Positions 43,740 to 54,134 of a stretch of 64,000 bases of DNA are shown piece by piece. Below the pieces are notes generated by a model, which worked only from the letters and a program-made list of their open reading frames with translations, did not search any database and had not been told where the DNA came from. The DNA comes from Hetaerina americana (lineage: Eukaryota > Arthropoda > Insecta > Odonata > Calopterygidae). Each line of letters opens with the position of its first letter. Within the stretch, counting starts at the first letter, position 1. Both the position numbers and the translations under genes were made by a program. The DNA lies in the NCBI GenBank assembly GCA_022747635.1, contig JAKTNV010000168.1, positions 396,501 through 460,500 on the forward strand. Direction: 5' to 3'.

Positions 43740-44384
43740 AAGGATTCTACATTATCGGGTTTCACCGCGCCGTTGTTTGATTCTGACAACAGTTTCGCCG
43801 AAGTTGCATTCGGCGCCTTCAGGTCGAAGATGAGGGACTCGGATACTTGGACATACATGAACAGGGTACTTGGTAGACCCCTTCGTATAGGTCTTTCGGA
43901 CTTTTTTTTCGGACCTATACGAAGGGGTCTACCAAGTACCCTGTTCATGTGGGAAAGCCTACATCGGGGAAACTTGCCGCTCAATGAAAGCTCGGATGAA
44001 GGAAGACCTCCGGGCAACAACAAATAAGCAGTTTTACCTGTCGGCCATTTCAGAACACCAATGGCGTGAACCCGGTCACGAGATCTTATTCCAAAAAGCA
44101 AACATAATAGCAGAGGAGAGTAGATGTTACCCACGATTAATTAGAGAAGAAATTGAGATCGCAAAAAACCCGGAGAACATTAACAGAGATGAAGGCTACC
44201 ATCTCCACAACGCGTGGAAGAGAGTTCTCCGGGAACGGACCAATCAGCGAGCTGCCACTAGACGGGACCAGGGTGGCAAAATTCCGAGTCCCTCATCTTC
44301 GACCTGAAGGCGCCGAATGCAACTTCGGCGAAACTGTTGTCAGAATTAAACAACGACGCGGTGAAACCCGATAATGCAGAATCC
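43740..44384 (+). mobile_element. Penelope-like element copy 4 with nested inverted repeats
   Basis: Outer arms 43740-43841 and 44283-44384 (about 102 bp) are near-perfect reverse complements. An inner perfect 38-bp pair, 43856-43893 and 43912-43949, sits at the left end of the coding part. The arms contain CTGAAGG, a CGCCGAA/TTCGGCG stem and AAAC (44303-44330, plus), a hammerhead-like core. Terminal sequence resembles the PLE at 29.8 kb. The structure is a truncated PLE with an inverted partial copy on its 5' side. Confidence 0.8.
43910..44307 (+). pseudogene. PLE GIY-YIG endonuclease fragment
   Basis: Plus frame: TLFMCGKAYIGETCRSMKAR-like start at about 43935, with YIGET (YIG half) and the catalytic Arg in RSMKARMKED; then LSAISEHQWREPGHEILFQ with the conserved His, and CYPRLIREEIEIAKNPENIN with the Glu. 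It ends RRDQGGKIPSPSSST. This Penelope subtype (IPCSCGKxYIGET) differs from copies 1 to 3. RT absent; the start is cut by the inner hairpin. Confidence 0.75.
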
Positions 44385-44389
44385 ACCAG

Positions 44390-45130
44390 GTGGAGATGTT
44401 GATTGAATGGGAGACAAAGAGGTTGTTGAGGGGTGAGGAAGAGTGGGAACAGCATCCAAAATATATCGCCGATAACAGTTAGAGGTTAACCTCGGCGTAA
44501 AAAGCATGTGCACCAGTAAAACTAATTATTATTCTTTAGGCGTTGCGCGTGGCAAGTGGTAAATCTTAATCTGCGTATATACGCCGTAATGAATGTGGCA
44601 CGGGGTGCTAGCCATATTTCATCAAAAACGAAGCTTCTACATATACATGGCAGCCTTGAGGGCACGTGGATGGGAGCGACCGGACATCATTCGCGCAACA
44701 TCCGCATGGATGGCGGCTGTCCTTAAGAATGTAGTGCTCGTTACAGTATTACTTGCCCTGCTTGGTTTCTTCTCAAGTTTCTTTTTCCATCCCTCGTATC
44801 TCTCTCTGTGTACATTTGCTGCCTTCATCCTGCGGTGCGTCACATTCCCTATTCACAGTCTTTGGGGGCGAAGACCATGAGTTGCATGTCCATGTGGTCT
44901 TGGAGTTTCCCTTCCTTACTTTTCAGTTCTAATTCGTCACGCCATTAGACAGTTTTTATTTCATTTTTAGGTGCATGTGCATGCGTATGTTAGTTGATGG
45001 TATGTGTGTGAATATACGCCTCTGTGGGTGTATGTCTGTGGCTTGACTATGTTGGCTTTGCAGGTGGTATTGTTCCTTTTTATGGGTGGTGACCTAATGC
45101 CCACGGCCACATGCCCCTGCGGCAGCTTGC
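44390..45130. other. Gene-free stretch
   Basis: No supported feature. A frame at 44593-44880 with a hydrophobic stretch (VLVTVLLALLGFFSSFFFH) is open on the plus strand but has no support as a gene. Confidence 0.4.
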
Positions 45131-45137
45131 GGTTTAT

Positions 45138-45620
45138 TATGTACGAGGGTCAAATGAGAGATTTTCGGCCGGGCAATAAAAGATTGCGATTTTAAGTTAA
45201 AAATGATTTTATTTTTCTACATAATCTCCCTTCGACTTCAAAGCACTTGGTCCAGCGTTTCTCCGGCAACAGTATTCCTTCCCGCAAGTGAGAGTCTGGA
45301 AGGCTGTGAAAATATACATCTACGGCAATGCCAACTTCTTCAGTAGACGCGAAGCACTCCCCAGAAACCAATATCTTCAAGTTTGGGAACAAATCAAAGT
45401 CTGAGGGTGCTAAATTAGGGGAATAGGGGGGATAGCCGAGCAAATCGTACCCCAAATCACGTAGTTTTCCCATCGCCAACGCACCTTTGTGAGCGGGTGA
45501 CAGCAGGTTGTCTTGGTAAAAGATGATTTTTCTTTCAATTGCTCCCGGCTCGACCTTGCGGAAATTCATTTTAATTAAATGACGAATACAACTAAAATGA
45601 TTTTTCTTCTTCATGCCAGG
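45138..45620 (-). pseudogene. mariner transposase C-terminal half (family 3)
   Basis: The minus frame reads KMNFRKVEPGAIERKIIFYQ, DNLLSPAHKG (second Asp in FYQDN), LGYDLLGYPPYSPNLAPSDF, with the third catalytic Asp replaced (SPN for SPD), then DLFPNLKILVSGECFAS and ILLPEKRWTKCFEVEG. A possible right terminus GTACGAGGGTCAAATGAGAG lies at 45141. N-terminal half missing. Confidence 0.8.
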
Positions 45621-45679
45621 CCTCTTCTCGCGAACATTGACATCCAGATGGTCAAGAAGGTAGGACTAATATTCCCCTG

Positions 45680-46600
45680 CACGGGAGTATTCCTAGAAGT
45701 ACCCGACCCAACAAAGAAAACACAAAAATCTTGGAAAAAATGTATTTATTTTTCAACATAATCTCCTTTGAGCTCTATACACTTTTCCCAGCGATGTACA
45801 ATAAGTTCGATACCCTTCTTATAATAAGAATTATCGTCCTCCTTAAAATAGCCATTAACTGCCGATATCACTTCTTCGCGGTTGGAAAATATTTGACCAC
45901 CGGACTATTTTTTCAAGTTTGCGAACAGAAAATAATCCGAGGGGGCTGAATCTGGGGAATAGGGTGCATGAAGTAGCAATTTTAGACTTTAATTAATGAA
46001 TTTCGGCCATTGCAATGACGGATTTGTGAGCTGGTGCATTGTCCTGATGAAACAACACTTCCTTCTTGGCCCAATACAGCTGCTTTCGCTTGATTTCCTC
46101 CCTCAAATGTTGCAATAAGTTTGCATATTACTCGCCGTTGATAGTTTTTCCTTTTTCAAGATAGCCAATGAAAATTATGCCACGCGCATCCCAAAAAACC
46201 GACGCCATGACCTAGCTTGCAGATTAAACGGTCTTCACCTTCTTTGGGGCCTGTTTTCCTTTTGAATCCATTGTTTTGATTGTTCTTTTGTCTCGGGTGT
46301 AAAGTAATGGACCCATGTTTCATCCATGATTATAAATGCGGCGCAAAAATTCTGCTGAAATATTTTAACTCTTGTAAACGAAGGAGCAGACTCACCAAAA
46401 GTAAAATCCAGTTCAACTTTCACATTGGATGGGCTGATGCCATTCAAATAAAAGTATTGTAGCACATAACGATCACCAATTTTCTCCATTTTCACTAATT
46501 CATTGAAAACGTTCATCATTGATGGATGCCAATCAAATACTAAACAACGGAGCCTCTTCAAACTTGAAATATATGCTTTATATATTGTATATATATATTA
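45680..46600 (-). pseudogene. mariner transposase (family 4), C-terminal two-thirds
   Basis: Minus reading gives ETWVHYFTPETKEQSKQWIQ (first catalytic Asp lies just before, as MDETW), an FFGMRVA-like block, TMHQLTNPSLQWP, then YSPDSAPSDYFLFANLKK (third Asp) and RWEKCIELKGDYVEK at the C-terminus. Many stops. A terminal repeat GGTCGGGTACTTCTAGGAAT (minus) lies at 45690-45709, close to the repeat at 46636 of the next fragment. Confidence 0.75.
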
Positions 46601-46635
46601 GCAGATATTTTTCAAACAACTACCGCCATCTCTCG

Positions 46636-47230
46636 GTTAGGCCGGGTACTTCTGGGACTTCCATGTAATTGTTCTGCCTCTTTTAAGGTTCTCAATTAAC
46701 AGGATTTCTTTCGCATCCCAAAATAAATTGGCCATGCCCTTTTCGGTAAATTCGACCGGTTTCGCTTTGTTTGGCGCTGAACCACCAGCTTCCGCCTGCT
46801 GCTTCGACCTTTGTTTCGTTTCTTGCTTGAAGTGTATATACCTATATCTCATCTATGACGGCAAATCACCGCAGAAGATCGGTCGGTTCCTTCCTGAATA
46901 GGTCCAAACATTGCTGCGAAAATCTTTGGCGCATTTATTTTTGTTCGGCATTCAGCAAAGTCGTCGCCCACCATGAGCAGAGCTTTCGCATCCCTAATTC
47001 TTTGTGCAAGATTTTGCCACACTTTCTTCCGATATCCCCAGGGCCTTAGCCATTTCACTCACCTTTACTCTTTTATCGCCCAACACGATATCGTGCACCG
47101 TTTCAATGATTTCCGGTGCGGTTGCAGTTTTTAGCCGTCCTTCACGCGAGTCATCTCCGAGGGCTGTGCGACCACGTTGTAATTACATTGCCCACTTTTA
47201 AACGGTTGATGTCGAAGAAGCAGTGTCCCC
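46636..47230 (-). pseudogene. mariner transposase (family 4), N-terminal and central part
   Basis: Minus reading: GRLKTATAPEIIETVHDIVL and VKVSEMAKALGISEESV at 47050-47150 (HTH), then broken pieces of the VPRxL linker, and at 46637-46852 KQETKQRSKQQAEAGGSAPN and MANLFWDAKEILLIENLKRG. Ends in a terminal repeat at 46636-46660. Either a second copy of the family at 45.7 kb or the displaced half of it. Confidence 0.7.
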
Positions 47231-47234
47231 GAAC

Positions 47235-47640
47235 ACAAAAGGAAGAATTTTATGACCACACAAAACTCAAGTTTCTCCATATTTACGAAAACTACTAAAT
47301 ACGTCTGCTACAAAAATACGTGTAAACAAACTACTTGAGCTAATAAGTTTAAACATGTCTCACAAACTAATTACACGTGCACCCAGGCAGGAATCATAAA
47401 ATTTTCCTGATTGCCATCTCTTTGTCAAACTGAGAACATTTCACCTTACCCTTGTAGATTTAGAGATCCGTGGCACATTAAAACTGTTATACTGTGAGTA
47501 AAAACTCCACAGATTACACAAAGAAAACAATTAGGGATTAATAATCCGGCTCTGATGCTTCAACTGTGAAGACGACGAACGAGTCTTCCGTTGAAACGCC
47601 AGCAGCAATGCGGACCTTAACCCGGTGGCGTTATATGTGC
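47235..47640. other. Gene-free stretch with short hairpin
   Basis: Only a 13-bp inverted repeat, GGCGTTATATGT with ACATATAACGCC at 47627-47670, at its edge. Confidence 0.5.
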
Positions 47641-47647
47641 TTCATAG

Positions 47648-47840
47648 TGAAGGACATATAACGCCATCTCTTGGCAAAGGAATCGGGGCGTTAGGTTTCT
47701 CAAAACATTCCAGATCTCAGTGTAAAGTACGTTTTATCGATAACTCAAGTGGTTAGAGCATCCGCCCGGCAAGTGGAAAGATCTAGTGTTCCAGCCACGG
47801 CCAAGGAAATATTTTTGCGCTGGTGATATGCTTCATTCCG
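47648..47840 (+). repeat. tRNA-derived SINE
   Basis: Head AACTCAAGTGGTTAGAGCAT, CCGCCCGGCAAGTGGAAAGA and a decayed B box; the same family as 35.2 kb, sharing GATCTCAGTGTAAA upstream and AAATATTTTT downstream. Confidence 0.7.
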
Positions 47841-47884
47841 CCTTCCCCACCTTTACTGTGTTTACTGAGTTTAGGCACAACTAC

Positions 47885-48075
47885 AAAATAAATTCCAAAG
47901 AAACTGCGGGAGATGCCACAACAGTAACTTTTAACAGAGTCATCCGCTAATGTGCATTTCAATGCAACAATTTCAGAGTGTAAAAATCATTCGCCTTGAC
48001 TGGGATTCGAACCCAGATCCCTCAATATCCGGTCGAGTGCTTTCGCCACTTAAGCTACCGAGGCGTCCTCTTAAA
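47885..48075 (-). repeat. tRNA-derived SINE
   Basis: The minus strand reads CGGTAGCTTAAGTGGCGAAA, GCACTCGACCGG and a perfect B box GGGTTCGAATCCC, then AAGGCGAATGATTTTTACAC and the tail GTTACTGTTGTGGCATCTCC. Best-preserved copy of the family; adjacent to an opposite-strand SINE. Confidence 0.78.
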
Positions 48076-49432
48076 CTCTGAAATTTTAGGGCTTTTAAAG
48101 GAACAAGATGTTGTGACGAAATACCGTACATACAATGTCACAGGCATTCGTAGTCGTGCGCGAGGCGCCACAGTCGAATGGAACGTATATCCTCCTGCTT
48201 CAATGACCACGTTTCCGCTCCATATCAATGTTTTACGGGTCTTTTCTTAACATCCTTACACAACGTCCCCGTCATCAACTCCCTCCTCCTTGTGAAAGCC
48301 TCTTTGCCTAGCGCAATTCCTCTCCTTACGTCCCTGCTACTTTGACCGTGTTGGTCCAAAACACTACCGAGATATGTAAACTGTTCTACCTGCTCTAGTT
48401 TTTGACCTCCTATTTTAATGCTAAGCTTAGCCTTTTTCTTTCCAGAAAATCGCATAACCTTTGTTTTATTAATATTGATTCTCATCCCATACCTGTCGCA
48501 CTGAATTTCCTATTCCCTAAGCAATACTTGAAGCCCATTGGCTGACTTACAATCTAAAGTTTGGTCATCAGCAAACCTAACTGATTTTACGAATTCCCCG
48601 CCCACTTTCATTCCTACCTCAAGTTCTTCCCATGCCTCTTTAATCATTTCCTCTGCATACATGTGGAACATCAACGGGATAAAGGGCCACCCTGCCTTAC
48701 TCTTCCTAACACTGCCCATCCGGACTCCTTGTTTCCCACTCGCACCTGAGCAGTCTGAGACATGTACAGGTTGCACATTAGCCTCCTTTTCCTCCAATCT
48801 ATTCCTATTTTCTGCAGAATACTCATTAGTTTTTCCAAATTCACGCTATCAAACGCTTCTTCGAAATCTACGAAACAGGCAAATACCTGCTGGTTGTGTT
48901 CTATATTCCTCTCGATTAATAATCTCATTACTGCAATGGCATCACGCTTACCTCTCCCCTTCCTAAACCCAAACTGATCATCCCTTAAGTAATCATTTGC
49001 CCTACTCTCTATCCTTTTGTTTATGATCCCGAGAACAACTTTAGCTCCGTGTGATATCAAACATATCGTCCTGTAATCTTCACAAGATGTAGCCTTAACC
49101 TTTTTCGGAATAGGAACTAATACGGATCTCACAAAGTCTTCTGGCCAGATTCTTCCCTCATAATTACTACGGATCAGCCCATATAGCCTATTACTCCCAC
49201 ATTTTCCTAAAAATTTCAATAGTTCAGCTGGAATGCTATCCACCCCCACGGCCTTATTTAGTTTCATCTCCCTTAATGCCCTTTCTATCTCATTGCCTAG
49301 TATGCCTTTACCTAAGCTACCTTCCTCTACGTCATGCTCATTTTCTATGTCTAAAGTTGTTGGTCTAAGTTCCTTACTAGACAGTTATTCTATGTACTCC
49401 TTCAATCTCTCTTGGATCTTTCCTGCGTCAAC

Positions 49433-50197
49433 TACAGGGTCGCAGCCCAAAGGTGGTGGCTAAGATTTTCTCTGGCGCGAACGGAGCGGTGGAGGGGGGT
49501 CTGCCTGGCAGGGTAAGCTGGAGGGGGCTCTTAACAACAGACCAACACCAACCTCAGTCGCCTGCGGGCTGCCGTCGAGTGAGGAGAAGCAAGTTTTTGT
49601 CCGCGTCGAAAAATAAAATGAATCTGAATTTAGAGCAACGTTATTCCGTGAAGTTTTGTGCGAAACTCGGGAGGACGGCAACTGAGACCCTCGATATGAT
49701 CAAGCCGGCTCATCGGGACACTGCCTTAAGCCGCTCCACAGTATTTGAGTGGTACAAGTTGTTTAAAGAGGGTACGGAGTTCGTTGAAGACGACCATCGC
49801 TCCGGACGGCCGTCGACCAGATGGTGCCGAAAATTCTGCCTTGGCGCGATCGTCGTCAGACAGCTCCTGACCAAATACGGCGTTTCCACGTTGCCGCACC
49901 CGCCCTATTCTCCCGATCTGGCGCCAGCGGACTTATTCTTCTTCCCCCTGATGAATAGACAGCTCAAGGGACGACGTTTTGACTCGATAAAGTCCGTTCA
50001 AGAGGCTTCGACGAGGGTCATCAACGGCATCCCCTAAGAAAATTTCCAGCGGGCGTACGGGGAATGGGAGCAACGTTATACTAAGTGCGTAGCAGCTCAA
50101 GGAGCATACTTTGAAGATTATTAAGTCGATGTAAGTATATCGTCAATAAAATTCTTGTAAAAAAATCAGTCCTACCACTTTTGGGGGCGTCCCCGTA
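49433..50197 (+). mobile_element. mariner (family 1), internally deleted, nested in RTE
   Basis: TA at 49433-49434 and 50196-50197 flank a 761-bp unit. It has the family-1 ends (CAGGGTCGCAGCCCAAAGGT, right end complement of CGGGGACGCCCCCAAAAGTG). The ORF (about 49618-50037) keeps the N-terminus (MNLNLEQRYSVKFCAKLGR) and jumps from GRPST to RWCRKFCL and then to the C-terminal YSPDLAPADLFFFPLMNRQL block, losing both upstream catalytic acids. The RTE sequence at about 697-706 (CAACTATTACC) shows the empty site. Confidence 0.92.
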
Positions 50198-50763
50198 TTA
50201 CCTTACCCACGTTATCTCTTACTGTTAGCATACATCTCCCTTTCCTAATTCCCGATAACGATATAACTTTGCTGTACAGCGCACCGATTTCACCCTTCCT
50301 CTGCAGACTGCACTGCGTCTTCCACCATGCTTCTTTTGCTTTATTTTTTGCCCACCTCAATTTATTGTTCAATTCTTTGTACTTCATTTTGCCTAATTCT
50401 GTATTTACAGTCTTCCATTTTCGCCGCTCATCCATCTTTGTAATCTTCTCACCCGTGACCATGATTTCCTAGTCCTTTTAGCGTTAACGACTCCAATAGT
50501 GTTTTTGGCAGCTTTAGATAACCCTTTCTTGAAACTTTCCCATTTTTTTGCGATAGTACTTAGCTTTTCACCATCCTCCATGATTTCCTCTACCACCTGT
50601 TGGTACTCCTTCCTTTTCAAACCATTTAATGCTTCTACATTCCATTTTCTAACTCGCCGCCCCTGCCTTATCTTTTTGAAACGGACGCTACATTTCATAA
50701 AAACTAAATTGTCGTCATAATCCGCATCCGCTCCCGGGAAGCTGTGCGAATATATCACACTGT

Positions 50764-51108
50764 TCCTATACCTACATCTACATAATACCCCGCAAGCCGC
50801 CGCAAGGGCGTGTGGCGGGGGGTGTTAGGTCACCAACCGTAAAAACGAAAAATACCACATGCAAAAAAAACAACACGGAAAATTACACCCACTACAGCGC
50901 ACACCCTCATGCAAAAATCGCTTCATCAATACTCATGCAAACACATATACCGCAAAACAACTAAAAACTGCACCCCAGGATGTAGCACGAAAGCCATCCT
51001 ACAACACGCAAGCCAGGACCCAACAAGCAAGAATGTGAAACATCACTACCACATGAAAATGCACCACAAAACACTCTACCCCCTAAAGGCAAAAGGCAGG
51101 GAATGATA
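50764..51108 (-). mobile_element. CR1-like LINE (family B) 3' end inserted in RTE
   Basis: 5'-truncated copy with the terminal hairpin at 50788-50820 and tail TGTAGATGTAG on the minus strand. The 3' UTR (CATGCAAAAATCGCTTCATC, ACATATACCGCAAAACAAC) equals that of the copy at 59.64 kb. Short target duplication, GTAT or GGTAT, on both sides. Sequence between is untranslated. Confidence 0.85.
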
Positions 51109-52165
51109 CCTGTGTCTTACCTGGATATAATGTATAGCTGATACCTTTCGGAGTCACCTGCTATTTTCCATGTATACCTGCGTCTTTTGTGGTGTCTAAA
51201 CCAAGTGTTGGTGGTGACTAGCCCTTGTCTCCTGCAGAACTCAACTGCCTTCTCCCCGCGGTCATTCCTCATGCCTAATCCGTAGTCCCCGACCTCGTCA
51301 CCATCTCTTCCATCGCCTACCGTCGCATTCCAAATCCCCATCACTATCAAACGTTTCCCTGCAGGAACACACGCGATTATGTCCTTTAACTGATCGTATA
51401 TCCCATCGACCTATTCTTCCTTATTGTTGCTATGTGGCATGCATACCTCTTAATAACCAAGTTCGTCGGTTCTGCTTTTATCTCCACTAGTAGTATTCTA
51501 TCCGTTACCTGCTCTATGTTGACTACGCTTCTTCCTACCTTTTCATTTAATACTATGGGATCCCCTCGTTGGCTCTCGTCCCCGCCGCTGTATATTATTC
51601 TATACTTATCACTCCAGTAATCGCCGCTATCTTTCCAACTCACCTCGCATAGACCTAAAATATCTGTTTTTCCCCAATCCATCTCTTGCTTAATATTCTC
51701 CAGTTTCCCTATCCTCATCATTGTCCTAACATTCCACGTTCATAAACTAACTAAATTGGTCTTCTTCTCCTCCATCTTCTGTTCTGGTTCTGCTTTTGCG
51801 TGGGATGACGACCGCGGAAGCCTTGCCTCCCCGATTGGGCCGAGCCCCGTAGTTGCCAGGACTCAAAATCTCTGTATTGTCCATCATATTAATCTTGGGA
51901 ATGATAATTGAGGTGGTTTCCCGTTGCCTTCCTCAATAGTGTTTTTAACGTGACACCATCACTTACTGGCCGCCCCACTGGGGTCAGACGCCATTGCAGC
52001 CGCCTCACTTAGGAGCAGACGCTGCGTGGACTACCTTTCGTCTGGCTTCTAACCTTCGACCTATCTGGCATTGGTGACCCTACCAGGAGCAATTATTATT
52101 ACTCCCGCCAGCACAGCTCTAGGGGTCATCGGAAGGCACAAGCCCTTCCACCACGTCAAGGTTGT

Positions 52166-54134
52166 AGTCCGGGGAGGGATATTTATATTTGTATATGTTA
52201 TTTGACGTTTCGACAGCTCGGCTGTCGTCTTCAGAAAAGCGTTCTTGGGGAAGAGCGGAAAGGACATATGCGGGGGAGAGGTTGGGGAAGGATAGGTAAG
52301 AGACCAATAGGAAATGAACAAGGGGGTGGTGGGGAAATTTAGGCAGCCTTATGCTGCATTCAGTGGGCTTGGTTCAGCCCGGGCGTTTCAAATGATTGGG
52401 CCACCCAGATATGCGCTCCCTCGCGGGTTCTCACCTCTTATATACTAGCGGATTTGGGAAGGATTTCAATCACCGAAACGGAGAAGCGGTCGTCAAAAGA
52501 TTTGTTATGCGAAGCAGTGTGAGTAGGGATGGGATAATTAAGAAAGCTGGGAGTTTTGGTGGAATATCGGTGGTTTTTCATGCGGAAGGTAAGGGTAGTC
52601 GTGCATTCGCCCACGTAGAAGGCAGGGCAGAAGTTACAGGAGAAGCGATATATAATGTTTTTTTAGGTACAGGTGGCGAGCGGTTGGGAGTTGGTACTGA
52701 GTGAGGGGGAGGATCTTAAAAGATGACAGCATTTGCAGCGTGGGTGGTTTCATGGTGCGGATAGCGGCGGGGGAGAGACAGGGGTGCTCGCAGTTGGTTT
52801 TGTGGACTTGAAGATGTCTCGCGAGTCCGACGGGCGGTGAAACGAAACAGAGGGACAATGTGGAAATAAAAGTGATGTGGAGTGAGTTTCATAAATAATT
52901 GGGAAGAGGTCACGACTTTAAATGTTTTATTTTGTGTGTTCCGGGGAAGAACGTGGAGATAAGATTAGGGTCTTTGGGGCGGTTTGGTTTGGGGAGGGGA
53001 GTGTATTGGGTTGACGGTTTGAGGATTTTACTATTTAGTAGTTTTTCTGGGTACCCACATTTTCTATGAGAGTCATGCTGGTCCAAGTGTTTCTGTTGGG
53101 AGGGGGTGTCGTTGCAGAGACGGAAGCCACGGATTGAGAGTGAGAATGGGATGGAGCTCTTTGTATGAGGTGGATGCCAGCTGTCGAAATGAAGATATTG
53201 TTGCTTATTAGTTAGTTTAATGTTACTGAGGTGTAAAACTTATTGTTTTGGAGGTGAATTTCGATATCTACAAAAGTGATATTCGAGTCGCGTATAGAAG
53301 AAGTGAATGATACTGAGGAGGAGGAGGAGTTGAGAGAGGAAATGAAAGAGGATAAAGTTTCGCGTCCGTGGGACCAAAGATGGAAAATATCATCGATACA
53401 GCGGGCCCAGAAGAGTGGTTTTAGTGTTTGTTGTTGCAGAAAGTCATGTTCTAGTTTACCCATAAAAAGATTGGCGTATGCAGGAGCCATACGCGTGCCC
53501 ATCGCAGTGCCTTTTATTTGTAAATATATTGTGTCATTGAATTGAAAAGCATTTTTGGTGAGAACGATTTGGCTCAGTTCGATGAGGAAATCTGTGGATG
53601 GGGCATGGGGTTTGGATCGTAGGGAGAGGTAATGTTTCAGGGCTACTAAGCCTTCTTTGTGGGGAATGGAGGTGTACAGAGATGTAACGTCTATCGTGGC
53701 CATTAGAATGGACGTGTTGTGCGGAATCGAGGTCTAGTGTAGGTGTTCCACGAAGTGGTGCGAGTCTTTGATATCAGAAGGGAGTGAAGTGGCTATTGGT
53801 TGAAGGTGGTGGTCTATTAATGCGGAGATTCGTTCAGTTGATGCTATAGATAATAGGGCGTCCGGGGTTATTGCTTTTGTGGATTTTGGGTAGCAAATAA
53901 AATGGGGGGTCTTAGGATTAGGTGGCGAAAGAATGGATATATCTGTGGGGGAGAGACCTTCTTTGGAACCGAAATTGGAAAGAAAAGAGTGAATATCCTT
54001 TTGATGTGAGGGGTTTGGCTCTTGGGGCGAGGGGAATAGCAGGAAAGGTCGTTTAATTGGCGAAATGCCACAGCATCATAGTCTGCTTTGTTGAGCAGGA
54101 CAACGGATTACCCTTTTTATCAATAAGATTGATA
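52166..54134 (-). mobile_element. Penelope-like element copy 2 (RT plus GIY-YIG)
   Basis: The minus strand from 54070 reads a fragmentary N-terminal region, then RT (53703-53212), and GIY-YIG at 52700-52460 (CNFCPAFYVGECTTTLTFRM, with FYVGE and the catalytic Arg, then NHRYSTKTPSF). The 3' terminus at 52204-52234 has CTGAAGA, a 6-bp CGACAG/CTGTCG stem and AAACGTC, a hammerhead-like core. Frameshifts separate the parts. Longest PLE here. Confidence 0.85.
53212..53703 (-). pseudogene. Penelope-type reverse transcriptase domain
   Basis: 163 codons with RT blocks of the Penelope (telomerase-like) type: IDVTSLYTSIPHKEGL (motif A, catalytic Asp), IKGTAMGTRMAPAYANLFM (motif B), WARCIDDIFHLW (motif C; usual RYIDD reads RCIDD but both Asp present), FTSSIRDSNITFVDIEIH. 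Upstream N-terminal parts are in other frames and interrupted by stops, so this is not a complete gene. It would copy RNA at a nicked target primed by GIY-YIG cleavage. Confidence 0.88.

Larger units (their letters stand above)
48185..52165 (-). mobile_element. RTE-clade LINE, nearly full length, with two nested insertions
   Basis: On the minus strand from 52165 down: 5' UTR (52165-51750), endonuclease (51721-51117), linker (50758-50405), RT (50402-50200, 49430-48225). A LINE tail (50764-51108) and a mariner (49435-50195) interrupt it. Endonuclease motifs: DILGLCEVSWKDSGDY, LIVMGIWNATVGDGRDG and NTWFRHHKRRRYTWKIAGDS. RT motifs: LNKAVGVDSIPAELLK, VLVPIPKK, FGFRKGRGKRDAI, CFVDFEEAFDSVN, then FADDQT, KVMRFSGKKK and TYLGSVLDQHG. 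The 3' end is truncated at 48185. Stops and frameshifts present; inactive. Best template for the family's domain order in this window. Confidence 0.85.

Noticed and set aside
44593..44880. Plus-strand frame with a hydrophobic segment
   Set aside because: No start context, homology or splice support; likely chance.
47990..48062. Possible tRNA gene (GGGTTCGAATCCC)
   Set aside because: Same family recurs at several places with a shared non-tRNA tail, so it is a SINE.
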